From an uncultured Planktomarina sp. (GTDB lineage: Bacteria > Pseudomonadota > Alphaproteobacteria > Rhodobacterales > Rhodobacteraceae), in the NCBI GenBank assembly GCA_905182425.1, contig CAJJBP010000009.1, positions 241,827-305,826 on the forward strand: a stretch of 64,000 bases of DNA. Reading direction: 5' to 3'. The position numbers were made by a program, and so were the translations under genes. Numbering within the stretch: position 1 is the first letter of the stretch; the number at the start of each line of letters is the position of its first letter. A model generated the notes under the pieces. That model did not search any database. It worked only from the letters and a program-made list of their open reading frames with translations, and was not told where the DNA came from. Positions 38,528-47,417 of the stretch are shown piece by piece.

Positions 38528-39387
38528 CTTTTTCCACATACCAAAAAGCCGCCGGACTTATGGTCGTTGGGGTACTCAGCATGTCTGTTATGGATGTAAT
38601 GGCCAAAACAGTTGGGACCCATGTCCCGGTAGGCCAAGTTGTATGGCTACGCTTCGTTACACAGGCTGTGTTGATAGGTGGTTTTTTAATGGCCACCAAG
38701 CAAAAACCTTTTGAAAGTAGCCATCTCAAGTTACACGCCTTGCGTGGCTTAGCTACGGCATTAAGTAGTTTTTTGTTCTTTTTAGGTATCATTCATCTTC
38801 CACTAGCCGATGCCACAGCTCTAATTCAATTGGGTCCTGTTGCGGTGACAGTAGGGGCCGTACTGTTTCTTGGCGAGAAAATTGGCCGGCGGCGCTTAGC
38901 AGGGATCTTAGTAGCATTTTTAGGTGCAATGTTTATTATACGTCCAGACACCTCTATAATGAGCTCAGCTTCTCTTTATCCAATTTTTGGAACACTTGGG
39001 TTTGCATTCTACGCACTCGTTACACGATTTGTACGTATGGATGGACCATGGGTTTCTCTATTCTTGCAAGGTTTTTTTGGAGCAATATTCTCTTCCTTGT
39101 TTGTTCCATTCCTTTGGAAGCCAATTCCAGTGGCACAGTTGCCGGCTCTCAGCATACTAGTTTTAGCGGGCATCATCGGACATTTATTTATGATAAAAGC
39201 TTTCTCGTCGGCACCTGCCAGTATAATTGCACCGTTCGGATATGCAGGGCTTTTGTTTGCAACACTATTTGGCCTAATTATATTCAAAGAAGTTCCAGAT
39301 CTAATGACTATGCTTGGAGCAATGACGATTGTCTGTGCTGGGTTATATGTTTGGTATCGTGATAAAGTAACGCAGGCAACTGTATGA
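38524..39387 (+). CDS. DMT/EamA-family transporter
   Basis: A 287-residue integral membrane protein with about ten hydrophobic segments and two EamA repeats (about 7-135 and 150-285; VVWLRFVTQAVLIGG, HLPLADATALIQLGPV). Family members export amino acids, nucleosides or drugs, or import small organic compounds. The start ATG overlaps the stop of the nitrile hydratase alpha gene (ATGA), so the transporter is probably translationally coupled to the enzyme and may move its substrate or product. The substrate is unknown. Confidence 0.9.
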   Translation: MTFSTYQKAAGLMVVGVLSMSVMDVMAKTVGTHVPVGQVVWLRFVTQAVLIGGFLMATKQKPFESSHLKLHALRGLATALSSFLFFLGIIHLPLADATALIQLGPVAVTVGAVLFLGEKIGRRRLAGILVAFLGAMFIIRPDTSIMSSASLYPIFGTLGFAFYALVTRFVRMDGPWVSLFLQGFFGAIFSSLFVPFLWKPIPVAQLPALSILVLAGIIGHLFMIKAFSSAPASIIAPFGYAGLLFATLFGLIIFKEVPDLMTMLGAMTIVCAGLYVWYRDKVTQATV

Positions 39388-40283
39388 AAAAAGATAGAAT
39401 TCGTAATAAAAAAAAATGGTTTGAAAACCAATTTTTAATGGCGTTTTTACGGCTGATGTGGCTCGTTCCCTATGAGTTACGCAACAATCTCATGGGATGG
39501 CTAATGCGCACTATATTGGGAAAAATTACAGGATATCGTAAACGCACTAAAATCAATCTTGATCTAATTTATCCAAATATAGCTGATACCGTAAAACAAA
39601 AAATTTCTGATAACACCTTAGATAATGCGGGAAGAACTTTTCTTGAGAATATGTACCCGGCGCAATTTCAGGCAAAAACTAAAAACATTAACTTGTGGGG
39701 TGAAGGACTAGACGAGTTAGAGCATGCTCATGCATCCGGACGCCCTATTATGTTTTACTCGGGTCATTTCGGCAATCACGAGGCATTCCGATTAGCACTT
39801 TATAAGCGGGGAATAAAAGTAGGTGGTTTAATACGACCAATGTCGAATACTTACTTTGATTACCATTATCAAAAAACTCTTTTAATCGAAGGCAAATCAG
39901 GTCCCGTATTTGAACCAGGAGTGCAAGGTACCTTAGGGTTTTATAAAGCTCTCAAAAAAGGAGCAACCTTGGTTTTGTTAATCGACATAGCGGTACAAGA
40001 TGGTGAATATATCAATTTCCTAGGAATGCCGGCAAGAACGTCTTTAACTGCTGCAACTTTTGCGCTTAAATCCGATGCTCTTTTTCTACCGTACTTTTCG
40101 ATGCGTAATCCCAATCGCAAAAGCTTTAGTGTTGAAATTGGAAAGCCAATTGAACATTCAGACCCATTAACGATGACACGCGCTGCCAGCAAAACCCTCG
40201 AGGATCGCATAACAGCCGACCCTGGTAATTGGTTTTGGATTCACAGGCGTTGGAAGTATCAACAAAAAAATCCTTTAATTTAA
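39384..40283 (+). CDS. LpxL/HtrB-like lysophospholipid or lipid A acyltransferase
   Basis: A 299-residue membrane-associated acyltransferase. The catalytic HxxxxE motif is HFGNHE (about residue 127), followed by GGLIRPMSN, and the C-terminus has GNWFWIHRRWK, the LpxL/LpxM family ending. Such enzymes add secondary acyl chains to lipid A, or related chains to other lipids such as ornithine lipid. The start overlaps the transporter stop (ATGA), which ties it to the nitrile hydratase-like operon although no functional link is obvious. Confidence 0.85.
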   Translation: MKKDRIRNKKKWFENQFLMAFLRLMWLVPYELRNNLMGWLMRTILGKITGYRKRTKINLDLIYPNIADTVKQKISDNTLDNAGRTFLENMYPAQFQAKTKNINLWGEGLDELEHAHASGRPIMFYSGHFGNHEAFRLALYKRGIKVGGLIRPMSNTYFDYHYQKTLLIEGKSGPVFEPGVQGTLGFYKALKKGATLVLLIDIAVQDGEYINFLGMPARTSLTAATFALKSDALFLPYFSMRNPNRKSFSVEIGKPIEHSDPLTMTRAASKTLEDRITADPGNWFWIHRRWKYQQKNPLI

Positions 40284-40588
40284 TTTTTAATTTAAACAAT
40301 TGTTTAATTGATCAAAGCAGCCACTACAATTCAGACATGTAAGACATGTACAGTTTCCAAGAGCTGGGGGATCATGGTTGCTTAAACAGCGATTGTCTTC
40401 CAATTTAAGCTCGCTAGAAGTTCATTAAAAAACCTTCATATCACGAGAGTTATCCAATCAATCGTTTATTCATGTGAAAATAAACAATAATTCAGTATAT
40501 AATATAAGCAAAAATACTGTTCGCCTCTTGAACCTATTGGAGGCCTCCTGCTATTAAGCCCCATTACTGAAAAAATTGGATTATATCT
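40284..40588. promoter_or_regulatory. acnA upstream region with palindromes
   Basis: 305 bases without a gene. It holds two copies of the palindrome ACATGT close together (near 40337 and 40346). A perfect 10-bp palindrome GGAGGCCTCC lies at 40539-40548, about 40 bases before the acnA start. The latter could be a transcription-factor site or a leader hairpin. The palindromes are seen; the role is inference. Confidence 0.4.
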
Positions 40589-43276
40589 ATGACTGTAGTT
40601 GTTGGGCACGACACTGCCAAAACACGCCGTACACTTGAAGTCGGCGACCAAAAATTGGCTTTTTATTCTATTCCTGCGGCCCAAGAAGCAGGGTTGGGTG
40701 ATTTTTCACGCCTTCCTGCTGCCCTTAAAGTTGTACTCGAAAATATGCTCCGCTTTGAAGACGGCAAAACCGTTTCAGTTGAGGATATCAAAGCATTCGC
40801 TCAATGGGGCATTGATGGTGGCAAAAATCCAGTTGAGATTGCCTACCGCCCTGCCCGCGTTTTGATGCAAGACTTTACGGGTGTTCCTGCCGTTGTTGAT
40901 TTGGCAGCCATGCGCGACGGCATCGTTGCCCTTGGAGGGGACCCTGAAAAAATTAATCCTCTGAACCCCGTCGACTTAGTCATTGATCACTCGGTAATGA
41001 TTGATGAGTTTGGAACTCCTCGCGCATTCAAAATGAATGTAGATCGTGAATATGAGCGTAATATGGAGCGTTATACATTCCTTAAGTGGGGTCAATCCGC
41101 ATTTAACAACTTCCGCGTTGTGCCACCTGGTACAGGAATTTGCCACCAAGTAAATCTCGAGTATTTATCGCAGACTGTTTGGACAGATACTGATCAAAAC
41201 GGTGACCTAGTCGCCTACCCTGACACGCTTGTGGGGACCGATAGCCATACAACTATGGTCAATGGCGCTGCAGTCTTAGGCTGGGGGGTCGGCGGCATCG
41301 AAGCCGAAGCTGCGATGCTTGGTCAACCAATCTCGATGCTCATACCGGAAGTTGTAGGCTTTGAACTGACAGGTGCGATGGTGGAAGGTACAACTGGTAC
41401 CGATTTGGTACTGAAAGTTGTGGAACTCCTACGCGCTCGCGGAGTTGTCGGAAAGTTTGTTGAATTCTATGGCGAAGGGCTGAACCATTTGCCGTTGGCT
41501 GATCGTGCAACTATCGCAAACATGGCCCCTGAATATGGCGCAACATGTGGATTTTTCCCAATTGATAGCGAAACTATTCGTTATCTGCACAGCACTGGGC
41601 GCGATGAAGACCGTATTGCGTTGGTAGAAGCTTACGCAAAAGAAAATGGTTTATGGCGTGGAAATGACTATGCACCAATCTACACCGATACATTGCATCT
41701 GGATATGGGCACAATCGTGCCTGCTATTTCTGGTCCAAAGCGCCCCCAAGACTTTGTAGCACTTACTGACGGTCAAACCGCTTTCCGCCGTGAGATGGAG
41801 AACACATTTAAGCGTCCAATGGGCAAAGAGGTGACGGTTTCTGGCGAAGATTATACGATGGAATCAGGCAAAGTTGTAATTGCTTCAATCACGTCCTGCA
41901 CTAATACATCCAACCCATATGTGATGATTGGAGCAGGTCTTGTGGCACGTAAAGCTGCCAAGCTTGGGATTAATCGGAAGCCTTGGGTCAAGACATCACT
42001 TGCACCAGGCTCACAAGTCGTATCAGCTTATCTTGAAGCTGCTGATTTACAAAAAGACTTGGATGCCGTTGGCTTTAACCTTGTGGGGTATGGTTGCACA
42101 ACATGTATCGGGAACTCTGGTCCGTTGCAGCCTGAAATTTCAGCGGCTATCTCCGAGGGTGATTTGGTGGCAACCGCCGTACTATCAGGCAATCGTAATT
42201 TTGAGGGCCGTATATCACCTGACGTTCGGGCAAACTATCTTGCTTCACCACCTTTGGTTGTGGCATATGCATTGGCCGGCACCTTGGACATAAATCTTGC
42301 CACAGACGTTTTGTCAAAAGATAAGAATGGCAACGACGTTTACTTGAAAGATATCTGGCCAACGACACAGGAAGTTGCAGACCTAGTGGAAGCCACTGTT
42401 ACCCGTGAAGCGTTCTTGTCGAAGTATGCTGATGTATTTAAAGGCGACGAAAAATGGCAAAGTGTGGAAGTTTCAAATCAGCAAACATATGATTGGCCCG
42501 CATCATCGACCTATGTTCAAAATCCACCGTATTTCCAAGACATCACCATGGAAACACATAAAATTACCAACCTCGAAAACGCTAAGGTTATGGCAATTTT
42601 GGGTGACATGATTACGACTGACCATATATCTCCAGCCGGTTCATTCACAGATACAACTCCGGCTGGACAATATCTGCTTGATCGTCAGGTAAATCCAAGG
42701 GAGTTCAACTCGTATGGTTCACGGCGTGGCAATCATGAGGTTATGATGCGCGGTACTTTTGCGAACATTAGAATTAAGAATGAGATGCTTGAAGGGGTAG
42801 AGGGTGGCTATACTTTAGGCCCTGATGGGTCTCAAATGCCTATCTATGATGCAGCTATGGCTTATCAAGCTGAAGGCACTCCATTGGTCGTCTTCGGAGG
42901 TGAGCAATATGGTGCCGGTTCAAGCCGAGATTGGGCCGCAAAGGGTACTGCTCTGTTGGGCGTTAAAGCAGTAATCGCAGAGAACTTTGAACGAATTCAC
43001 CGATCTAACCTGGTTGGCATGGGTGTCATACCATTTGAGTTTACAAGTGGCGATAGCCGTAGGTCTCTTGGCTTAAAAGGGGATGAAACCGTATCTATTT
43101 TTGGTCTTGAGGGAGTTACGCCTCTCCAGGAGGTGCCAGCTAAAATAACGATGGGCAATGGTGCGGTACATAATATTACATTAAAATGTCGGATCGATAC
43201 CGAAGTTGAAATTGATTATATCGAAAATGGTGGAGTTCTTCATTACGTTCTTCGAAATCTGGCGAAAGCGTCTTAA
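40589..43276 (+). CDS. acnA: Aconitate hydratase A
   Basis: Isomerises citrate to isocitrate in the TCA cycle with a 4Fe-4S cluster. The 895-residue protein has the cluster cysteines in SITSCTNTSNP and GCTTCIGNSGP and the DSHTTMVNG substrate segment. The C-terminal swivel domain has GEQYGAGSSRDWAAKG. Length and layout match the AcnA/IRP type. Single gene with its own terminator. A role as an RNA-binding regulator, known for some family members, cannot be judged. Confidence 0.98.
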   Translation: MTVVVGHDTAKTRRTLEVGDQKLAFYSIPAAQEAGLGDFSRLPAALKVVLENMLRFEDGKTVSVEDIKAFAQWGIDGGKNPVEIAYRPARVLMQDFTGVPAVVDLAAMRDGIVALGGDPEKINPLNPVDLVIDHSVMIDEFGTPRAFKMNVDREYERNMERYTFLKWGQSAFNNFRVVPPGTGICHQVNLEYLSQTVWTDTDQNGDLVAYPDTLVGTDSHTTMVNGAAVLGWGVGGIEAEAAMLGQPISMLIPEVVGFELTGAMVEGTTGTDLVLKVVELLRARGVVGKFVEFYGEGLNHLPLADRATIANMAPEYGATCGFFPIDSETIRYLHSTGRDEDRIALVEAYAKENGLWRGNDYAPIYTDTLHLDMGTIVPAISGPKRPQDFVALTDGQTAFRREMENTFKRPMGKEVTVSGEDYTMESGKVVIASITSCTNTSNPYVMIGAGLVARKAAKLGINRKPWVKTSLAPGSQVVSAYLEAADLQKDLDAVGFNLVGYGCTTCIGNSGPLQPEISAAISEGDLVATAVLSGNRNFEGRISPDVRANYLASPPLVVAYALAGTLDINLATDVLSKDKNGNDVYLKDIWPTTQEVADLVEATVTREAFLSKYADVFKGDEKWQSVEVSNQQTYDWPASSTYVQNPPYFQDITMETHKITNLENAKVMAILGDMITTDHISPAGSFTDTTPAGQYLLDRQVNPREFNSYGSRRGNHEVMMRGTFANIRIKNEMLEGVEGGYTLGPDGSQMPIYDAAMAYQAEGTPLVVFGGEQYGAGSSRDWAAKGTALLGVKAVIAENFERIHRSNLVGMGVIPFEFTSGDSRRSLGLKGDETVSIFGLEGVTPLQEVPAKITMGNGAVHNITLKCRIDTEVEIDYIENGGVLHYVLRNLAKAS

Positions 43277-43292
43277 TTTTTTAAAATTGAAG

Positions 43293-43324
43293 AAATAGCC
43301 CTGGGAGACCGAGGCTATTTTGAA
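43293..43324 (+). terminator. Intrinsic terminator after acnA
   Basis: AAATAGCC (43293-43300) and GGCTATTT (43313-43320) form a perfect 8-bp stem with a 12-base loop, followed by TG. It lies between the convergent acnA and ccmG genes and may act in both directions. Confidence 0.7.
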
Positions 43325-43330
43325 ACGTAA

Positions 43331-43870
43331 TTAATAAAGACTTAAACCGGCATCTTTAAGCATGGGCAACACGCGTGTTTCGAGGTTTCGCTGCGTCAAT
43401 GGACCAGTTACGCGCTGTAACACTTTCCCATTGGGATCTAATACAAAAGTTTCAGGCAGGCCATAAACTCCCCAGTCTAATGCCATTCTAGCTTGTGGAT
43501 CTGCCCCACCCATTAAATAAGGCGTTCCTAATTCCGATAGAAATGCAGAGGCATTATCGGGAGAATCCTTGTAGTTTACTCCCATAATCGGCACGCCGTG
43601 AGCCGCAAGCTCCATTAAAGTCGCATGTTCAGCACGACAAGGAGCACACCAACTTGCCCAAAAATTAACTAAAGTAACTTGTCCACGCATCAGATCTACT
43701 TGTGCGAACGGGATACTATCCGCCAAAGGCTCCAATTGAACCTTCGGGGCCAATTGCCCGATTGCAGTGCTTGAAAGCTCATCACTCAAACTGAAAAAAT
43801 TACTTAAACCGAAAAGTCCAATAACGGATATTATGATTATAAAGGGAAGAGCAAACAGCCAATTACGCAT
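43331..43870 (-). CDS. ccmG: Thiol:disulfide interchange protein CcmG/DsbE
   Basis: A membrane-anchored periplasmic thioredoxin that keeps apocytochrome c or CcmH reduced for heme attachment. The 179-residue protein has an N-terminal signal anchor (about 4-22) and a redoxin fold with the CxxC motif in NFWASWCAPCRAEH. The family GVNYKDSPDNA and VYGLPETFVLDPNG follow. The ATG at 43870 lies inside the end of ccmD (8-base overlap), so it is coupled to it. Confidence 0.95.
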   Translation of the reverse strand: MRNWLFALPFIIIISVIGLFGLSNFFSLSDELSSTAIGQLAPKVQLEPLADSIPFAQVDLMRGQVTLVNFWASWCAPCRAEHATLMELAAHGVPIMGVNYKDSPDNASAFLSELGTPYLMGGADPQARMALDWGVYGLPETFVLDPNGKVLQRVTGPLTQRNLETRVLPMLKDAGLSLY

Positions 43871-44015
43871 CTTTGCGGGCCTCAGCGTCAGCAAGTCGCT
43901 GCTTCACACGGGCGTTTCGAACCACAGAGGTGAATATCAAAAAACCTAATACAATTGAACTCAATCCATAAGCACTAATTACTTCAACCGCATAATTTCC
44001 CAAATCTGGCATCAT
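43863..44015 (-). CDS. ccmD: Heme exporter protein CcmD
   Basis: A 50-residue single-span membrane protein needed to release holo-CcmE from CcmABC. It reads MMPDLGNYAVEVISAYGLSS, then a hydrophobic stretch (about 20-33) and a basic, helical cytoplasmic tail RVKQRLADAEARKDA, a textbook CcmD layout. The start overlaps the ccmC stop (ATGA at 44012-44015) and its stop overlaps the ccmG start. Too short for a standard open-frame listing. Confidence 0.93.
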   Translation of the reverse strand: MMPDLGNYAVEVISAYGLSSIVLGFLIFTSVVRNARVKQRLADAEARKDA

Positions 44016-44782
44016 AGCATCTGCTCCCTTAGCTCAAGCATTTTTAATCTCCGGGCACGTAATTCAGTCCTAGTTCCAATCAACAAAAGCGCAAGAAACA
44101 ACAAACAAAACCCTGCCATTGAAAGTAGTAACGGTTGAAAGAAAACATCTGAAATTCTTTCCTGCTGTACGCCATCCGAAATAGTCACTGTAGTACCTTG
44201 ATGTAGGCCCTGACTCCAAAATAAAACCGCATATCGGCTCAATAAGGCAAACCCACAACCTACAAGCGCTAATATGGATGTTAGATCTGCTGCTGTATCA
44301 TGATCTTCGATTGCTGACCAAAGTACGATGTACCCGATATAAAATAAAAACAAAACAAAAAAGCTTGTTAAACGTGGATCCCAAACCCAGTAGGTACCCC
44401 ACATTGGTTGCCCCCAAATTGCGCCCGTCAGAAGCGCAATAGCAGTCATGGCCATGCCGATAGGCGCCGTTGCCTTCGCGATAAGAACCGAGACATGCTG
44501 ACGCCGAATTAACCAAAACAGTGACCCAATAAACATCAACAAATAGCCGTTAATCGCAACTAGAGCGGCTGGAACATGTAAATAAATTATTTTGACAGTT
44601 GAACCCTGCCGCGCATCGTCCGGCGTAAAGAAAAAACCCCAAATTAAACCTGTACTCAAGCAGAAGGCCGCCATCACAATTATAATTGGCAAAAGACGAC
44701 TAGACCAACCCATAAATACCTTTGGATTTGCTAAGTGCCAGAATTTATCCCAGTAACTGCTTAATTTCCATGTTAGAGCCAT
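44012..44782 (-). CDS. ccmC: Heme exporter protein CcmC
   Basis: The integral membrane heme handler that presents heme to CcmE. The 256-residue protein has six hydrophobic segments and the tryptophan-rich heme-binding motif WGQPMWGTYWVWDPRLTS in a periplasmic loop. Conserved histidines lie in YLHVPAAL and the later loop. It lies between ccmB and ccmD in the usual order. Confidence 0.96.
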   Translation of the reverse strand: MALTWKLSSYWDKFWHLANPKVFMGWSSRLLPIIIVMAAFCLSTGLIWGFFFTPDDARQGSTVKIIYLHVPAALVAINGYLLMFIGSLFWLIRRQHVSVLIAKATAPIGMAMTAIALLTGAIWGQPMWGTYWVWDPRLTSFFVLFLFYIGYIVLWSAIEDHDTAADLTSILALVGCGFALLSRYAVLFWSQGLHQGTTVTISDGVQQERISDVFFQPLLLSMAGFCLLFLALLLIGTRTELRARRLKMLELREQML

Positions 44783-44822
44783 ATTTACGTCCTACTTCTA
44801 AGCAAACTGCATGAGTTGAGAG

Positions 44823-45479
44823 TCATCTTAAATTTATACGCAACGCCGCCGCCGCCGCGAATGGCAAAATTGCTAAAGTGATTAGTGAAACTATTGAAAT
44901 CAAAACCAAAGGAACCTCAAAATTCTGTCCTATTGCCGCAGACCTCGCCACCTGAGCGCCAAAAATCAATGTTGGTATATAAAGCGGAAGAACTAAAAGT
45001 GATAACAACAGCCCGCCACGTTTAACGCCAAGCACCAAACTTGACCCAAACGAACCAATCAGGCTCAATGCAGGCGTACCAAAAAGCAGTGACAAAAACA
45101 AAAGTTGTCGCACTTCAAAATCAAGGTTAAATAATAGCCCATATATCGGCGCAGCCAACGTCAACGGGAGGCCCGTGGTCAACCAATGTGCTGCTACTTT
45201 TGCTAAATAAACTCCCTCAAGAGGAATAGGTGAGGTTGCAAGCAGATCCAATGTTCCATCTTCAAAATCCAACCCAAAAACACGATCAAGTGATAATAGA
45301 CAGGCCAAAAGGGCTCCAAGCCATAAAACACCCGGTGCAACCTTTGAAAGCATAATTTGATCTGATCCGATAGCGAACGGAACAAGCACAACAACAATTA
45401 AGAAAAAAATTAAAGCCAGGCCAAACCCACCACCCGATCTTACAGCTAAAGTTACATCACGCCAGAATAATTTAATCAT
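44823..45479 (-). CDS. ccmB: Heme exporter protein CcmB
   Basis: The membrane subunit of the CcmABCD ATPase complex. The 218-residue protein has about six transmembrane segments and the family DLLATSPIPLEGVYLAKVAAHW block (about 77-98), followed by GLPLTLAAPIYGL. Its start overlaps the ccmA stop by four bases. Confidence 0.95.
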   Translation of the reverse strand: MIKLFWRDVTLAVRSGGGFGLALIFFLIVVVLVPFAIGSDQIMLSKVAPGVLWLGALLACLLSLDRVFGLDFEDGTLDLLATSPIPLEGVYLAKVAAHWLTTGLPLTLAAPIYGLLFNLDFEVRQLLFLSLLFGTPALSLIGSFGSSLVLGVKRGGLLLSLLVLPLYIPTLIFGAQVARSAAIGQNFEVPLVLISIVSLITLAILPFAAAAALRINLR

Positions 45480-46087
45480 TCCAAAAGCTCCATAAATTCA
45501 AAATTCCCATCAGATTTTAGGGCTTTAAAATTTATTAGATCTATTGCTTTCATTTTAATATTCAAATCAATGTGAGAGCTTAAAACTGCAGCACCTCCAC
45601 CATCCAAATGGTCTTTCAGAACTCTTAAAAATAGCAATACATTCTTGGCATCCAGTGAGACTGTTGGCTCATCTAGGACCCACAGTTTAGCACCGGTGAC
45701 AAGCAATCGAGCTAGACCAAGGCGCCGTTTTTGCCCTGCGGAAAGATTACCAGCTGGACGTTGTGCAAAATCAGAGAGATTGTATGTTTCAAGAGCTGGT
45801 TTCGGATTCGATCCCCCATAGATATGCGACCAGAACTGTAAATTCTCCATAACACTTAAGGAGCCTTTTATTCCGTCCACATGGGCAGCATAGGCCAAAG
45901 TTTGAGAAAGTTCGATACTACCTGATTTAGGCGCTTGAAGCCCAGAAATACAGCGCAGAAGGCTAGTTTTTCCAATACCATTCTCACCACGAACCAAAAG
46001 TGCCTCGCCATGCGATACCGAGAAAGACATCCCATGTAACAATGGAACCCCGCCTCTAGCTATACATAAATTTGTGGCGCGTAACAA
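45476..46087 (-). CDS. ccmA: Heme exporter ATP-binding protein CcmA
   Basis: The ATPase of the CcmABCD complex, which releases heme-loaded CcmE. The 203-residue protein has Walker A GENGIGKTS (about 34-42), the signature LSAGQKRRLGLARLL and Walker B LWVLDEPTVSLD. First gene of the ccm group, directly behind the Mth938-domain gene (4-base gap). Confidence 0.96.
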   Translation of the reverse strand: MLRATNLCIARGGVPLLHGMSFSVSHGEALLVRGENGIGKTSLLRCISGLQAPKSGSIELSQTLAYAAHVDGIKGSLSVMENLQFWSHIYGGSNPKPALETYNLSDFAQRPAGNLSAGQKRRLGLARLLVTGAKLWVLDEPTVSLDAKNVLLFLRVLKDHLDGGGAAVLSSHIDLNIKMKAIDLINFKALKSDGNFEFMELLE

Positions 46088-46091
46088 TTTA

Positions 46092-46445
46092 CTAAACCGG
46101 CATCAGCGCCAAACCGACGCGACGACCTTCTGATAATAATACATTATACGTTCTGCAGGCTGTTGGTGAATTCATGATTTCAACACCTATACCAGCCGCC
46201 TCTAGTGCCGAACGAAACGGGGTAGGTATTTGAGCTATTACAGATCCGGTGCCCACAAATACAACGTCAAGCTGGGTCGATACGCTCACAAAGGGACTTG
46301 CGTCCTCATATCCTGACCAAGTCCCACAGGAATTCGGTAATACGGCGACGGCACCCTTAAACACCTCTCCTCCAATACGAAAAAAGTTTGGACCGTATCC
46401 ATCGACAGGGCGGCCCTCGTCAAAGACAATCTCGTTGAATTTCAT
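46092..46445 (-). CDS. Mth938-like (DUF498) domain-containing protein
   Basis: A 117-residue protein with the Mth938/DUF498 fold: INGYG-like block VDGYGPNFFRIGGEVFKGAV, then VVFVGTGS and the C-terminal TACRTYNVLLSEGRRVGLAL. Family members have no fixed function in bacteria; a mitochondrial relative is the complex I assembly factor NDUFAF3. In Rhodobacterales it regularly sits between secDF and ccm, as here. Its ATG overlaps the secF stop. Confidence 0.85.
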   Translation of the reverse strand: MKFNEIVFDEGRPVDGYGPNFFRIGGEVFKGAVAVLPNSCGTWSGYEDASPFVSVSTQLDVVFVGTGSVIAQIPTPFRSALEAAGIGVEIMNSPTACRTYNVLLSEGRRVGLALMPV

Positions 46446-47413
46446 CAGGAGTCTATATTAGCAAATTGATTACCATCAGTGCTGTTTGGTTTAGACCAAT
46501 CACGTTTCACATCAAGGTTTAATAATGTCGTACTAGCAACAAAAACGGAAGAGTAAGTACCAACGACAACACCCCAAATCATCGCAAAAACAAAACCACG
46601 AATTACGTCTCCACCAAGAATAAACAATGAGATCAAGGCAAGTAAAGTAGTGACAGATGTCATCATTGTCCTACTCAAGGTTTCATTTATAGACAAATTC
46701 AAAACCTCTGCCAAATCTTTCTTCTTGAAGCGGCGTAAGTTTTCTCGGACCCGGTCAAAAACAACTACCGTATCGTTTAATGAGTAGCCCACAATAGTTA
46801 ACAAAGCCGCGATGATAGCCAAATCAAATTTAATCTGAAGGACTGAAAAAACGCCAATTGTTAATATAATGTCATGAACCAATGCGCCAACCGCACCAAC
46901 CGCAAATTGCCATTCAAATCGCAGCCAAATATAGATCAAAACAACCACAATCGCCACAATAACCGCCCATGCAGCAGTTGTAATCAGTTCACCAGATACT
47001 TTTGGCCCTACGGATTCCACAGAAGGGAAAGTGATATCTGGTGCTAACGCCTTCAATGCTAATTCGACCTTCATTACAGTGTCTGCAGCCACAGATTCTT
47101 GACCCTCTTGGGACTGGATACGGATCAGAACAACATTTTGGTCCGCATCAAAGGTCGGATCAAATACTTCAGCTATGGAAATGTCTCCTAGCCCAAGAGG
47201 CGCCAGTGCAGACCGATACTTAGATACGTCAATTTGTTGGCTACTATCTGCACGGATGGTTGTACCACCTTTAAAATCAATACCGAAGTTCAAACCTATA
47301 GTAACGGTTGAAGTGATTGATAGCAGAATAAGGAGTGCAGAAAGGCCAATCCATATTTTCCAACGCTTAAAAAAGTCGAATTTTGGGGCTTCTTTAACCA
47401 ACCTTAACCGCAT
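46445..47413 (-). CDS. secF: Protein translocase subunit SecF
   Basis: Works with SecD and YajC to drive late steps of Sec export with the proton motive force. The 322-residue protein has six transmembrane segments and the family motifs GIDFKGGTTI (about 55-64), YIWLRFEWQFAVGAVGALVH and NDTVVVFDRVREN. The start ATG at 47413 (MRLRLVKEAP) is four bases after the secD stop. An in-frame upstream codon gives a longer, unlikely start. Confidence 0.96.
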   Translation of the reverse strand: MRLRLVKEAPKFDFFKRWKIWIGLSALLILLSITSTVTIGLNFGIDFKGGTTIRADSSQQIDVSKYRSALAPLGLGDISIAEVFDPTFDADQNVVLIRIQSQEGQESVAADTVMKVELALKALAPDITFPSVESVGPKVSGELITTAAWAVIVAIVVVLIYIWLRFEWQFAVGAVGALVHDIILTIGVFSVLQIKFDLAIIAALLTIVGYSLNDTVVVFDRVRENLRRFKKKDLAEVLNLSINETLSRTMMTSVTTLLALISLFILGGDVIRGFVFAMIWGVVVGTYSSVFVASTTLLNLDVKRDWSKPNSTDGNQFANIDS

Positions 47414-47417
47414 CTGA

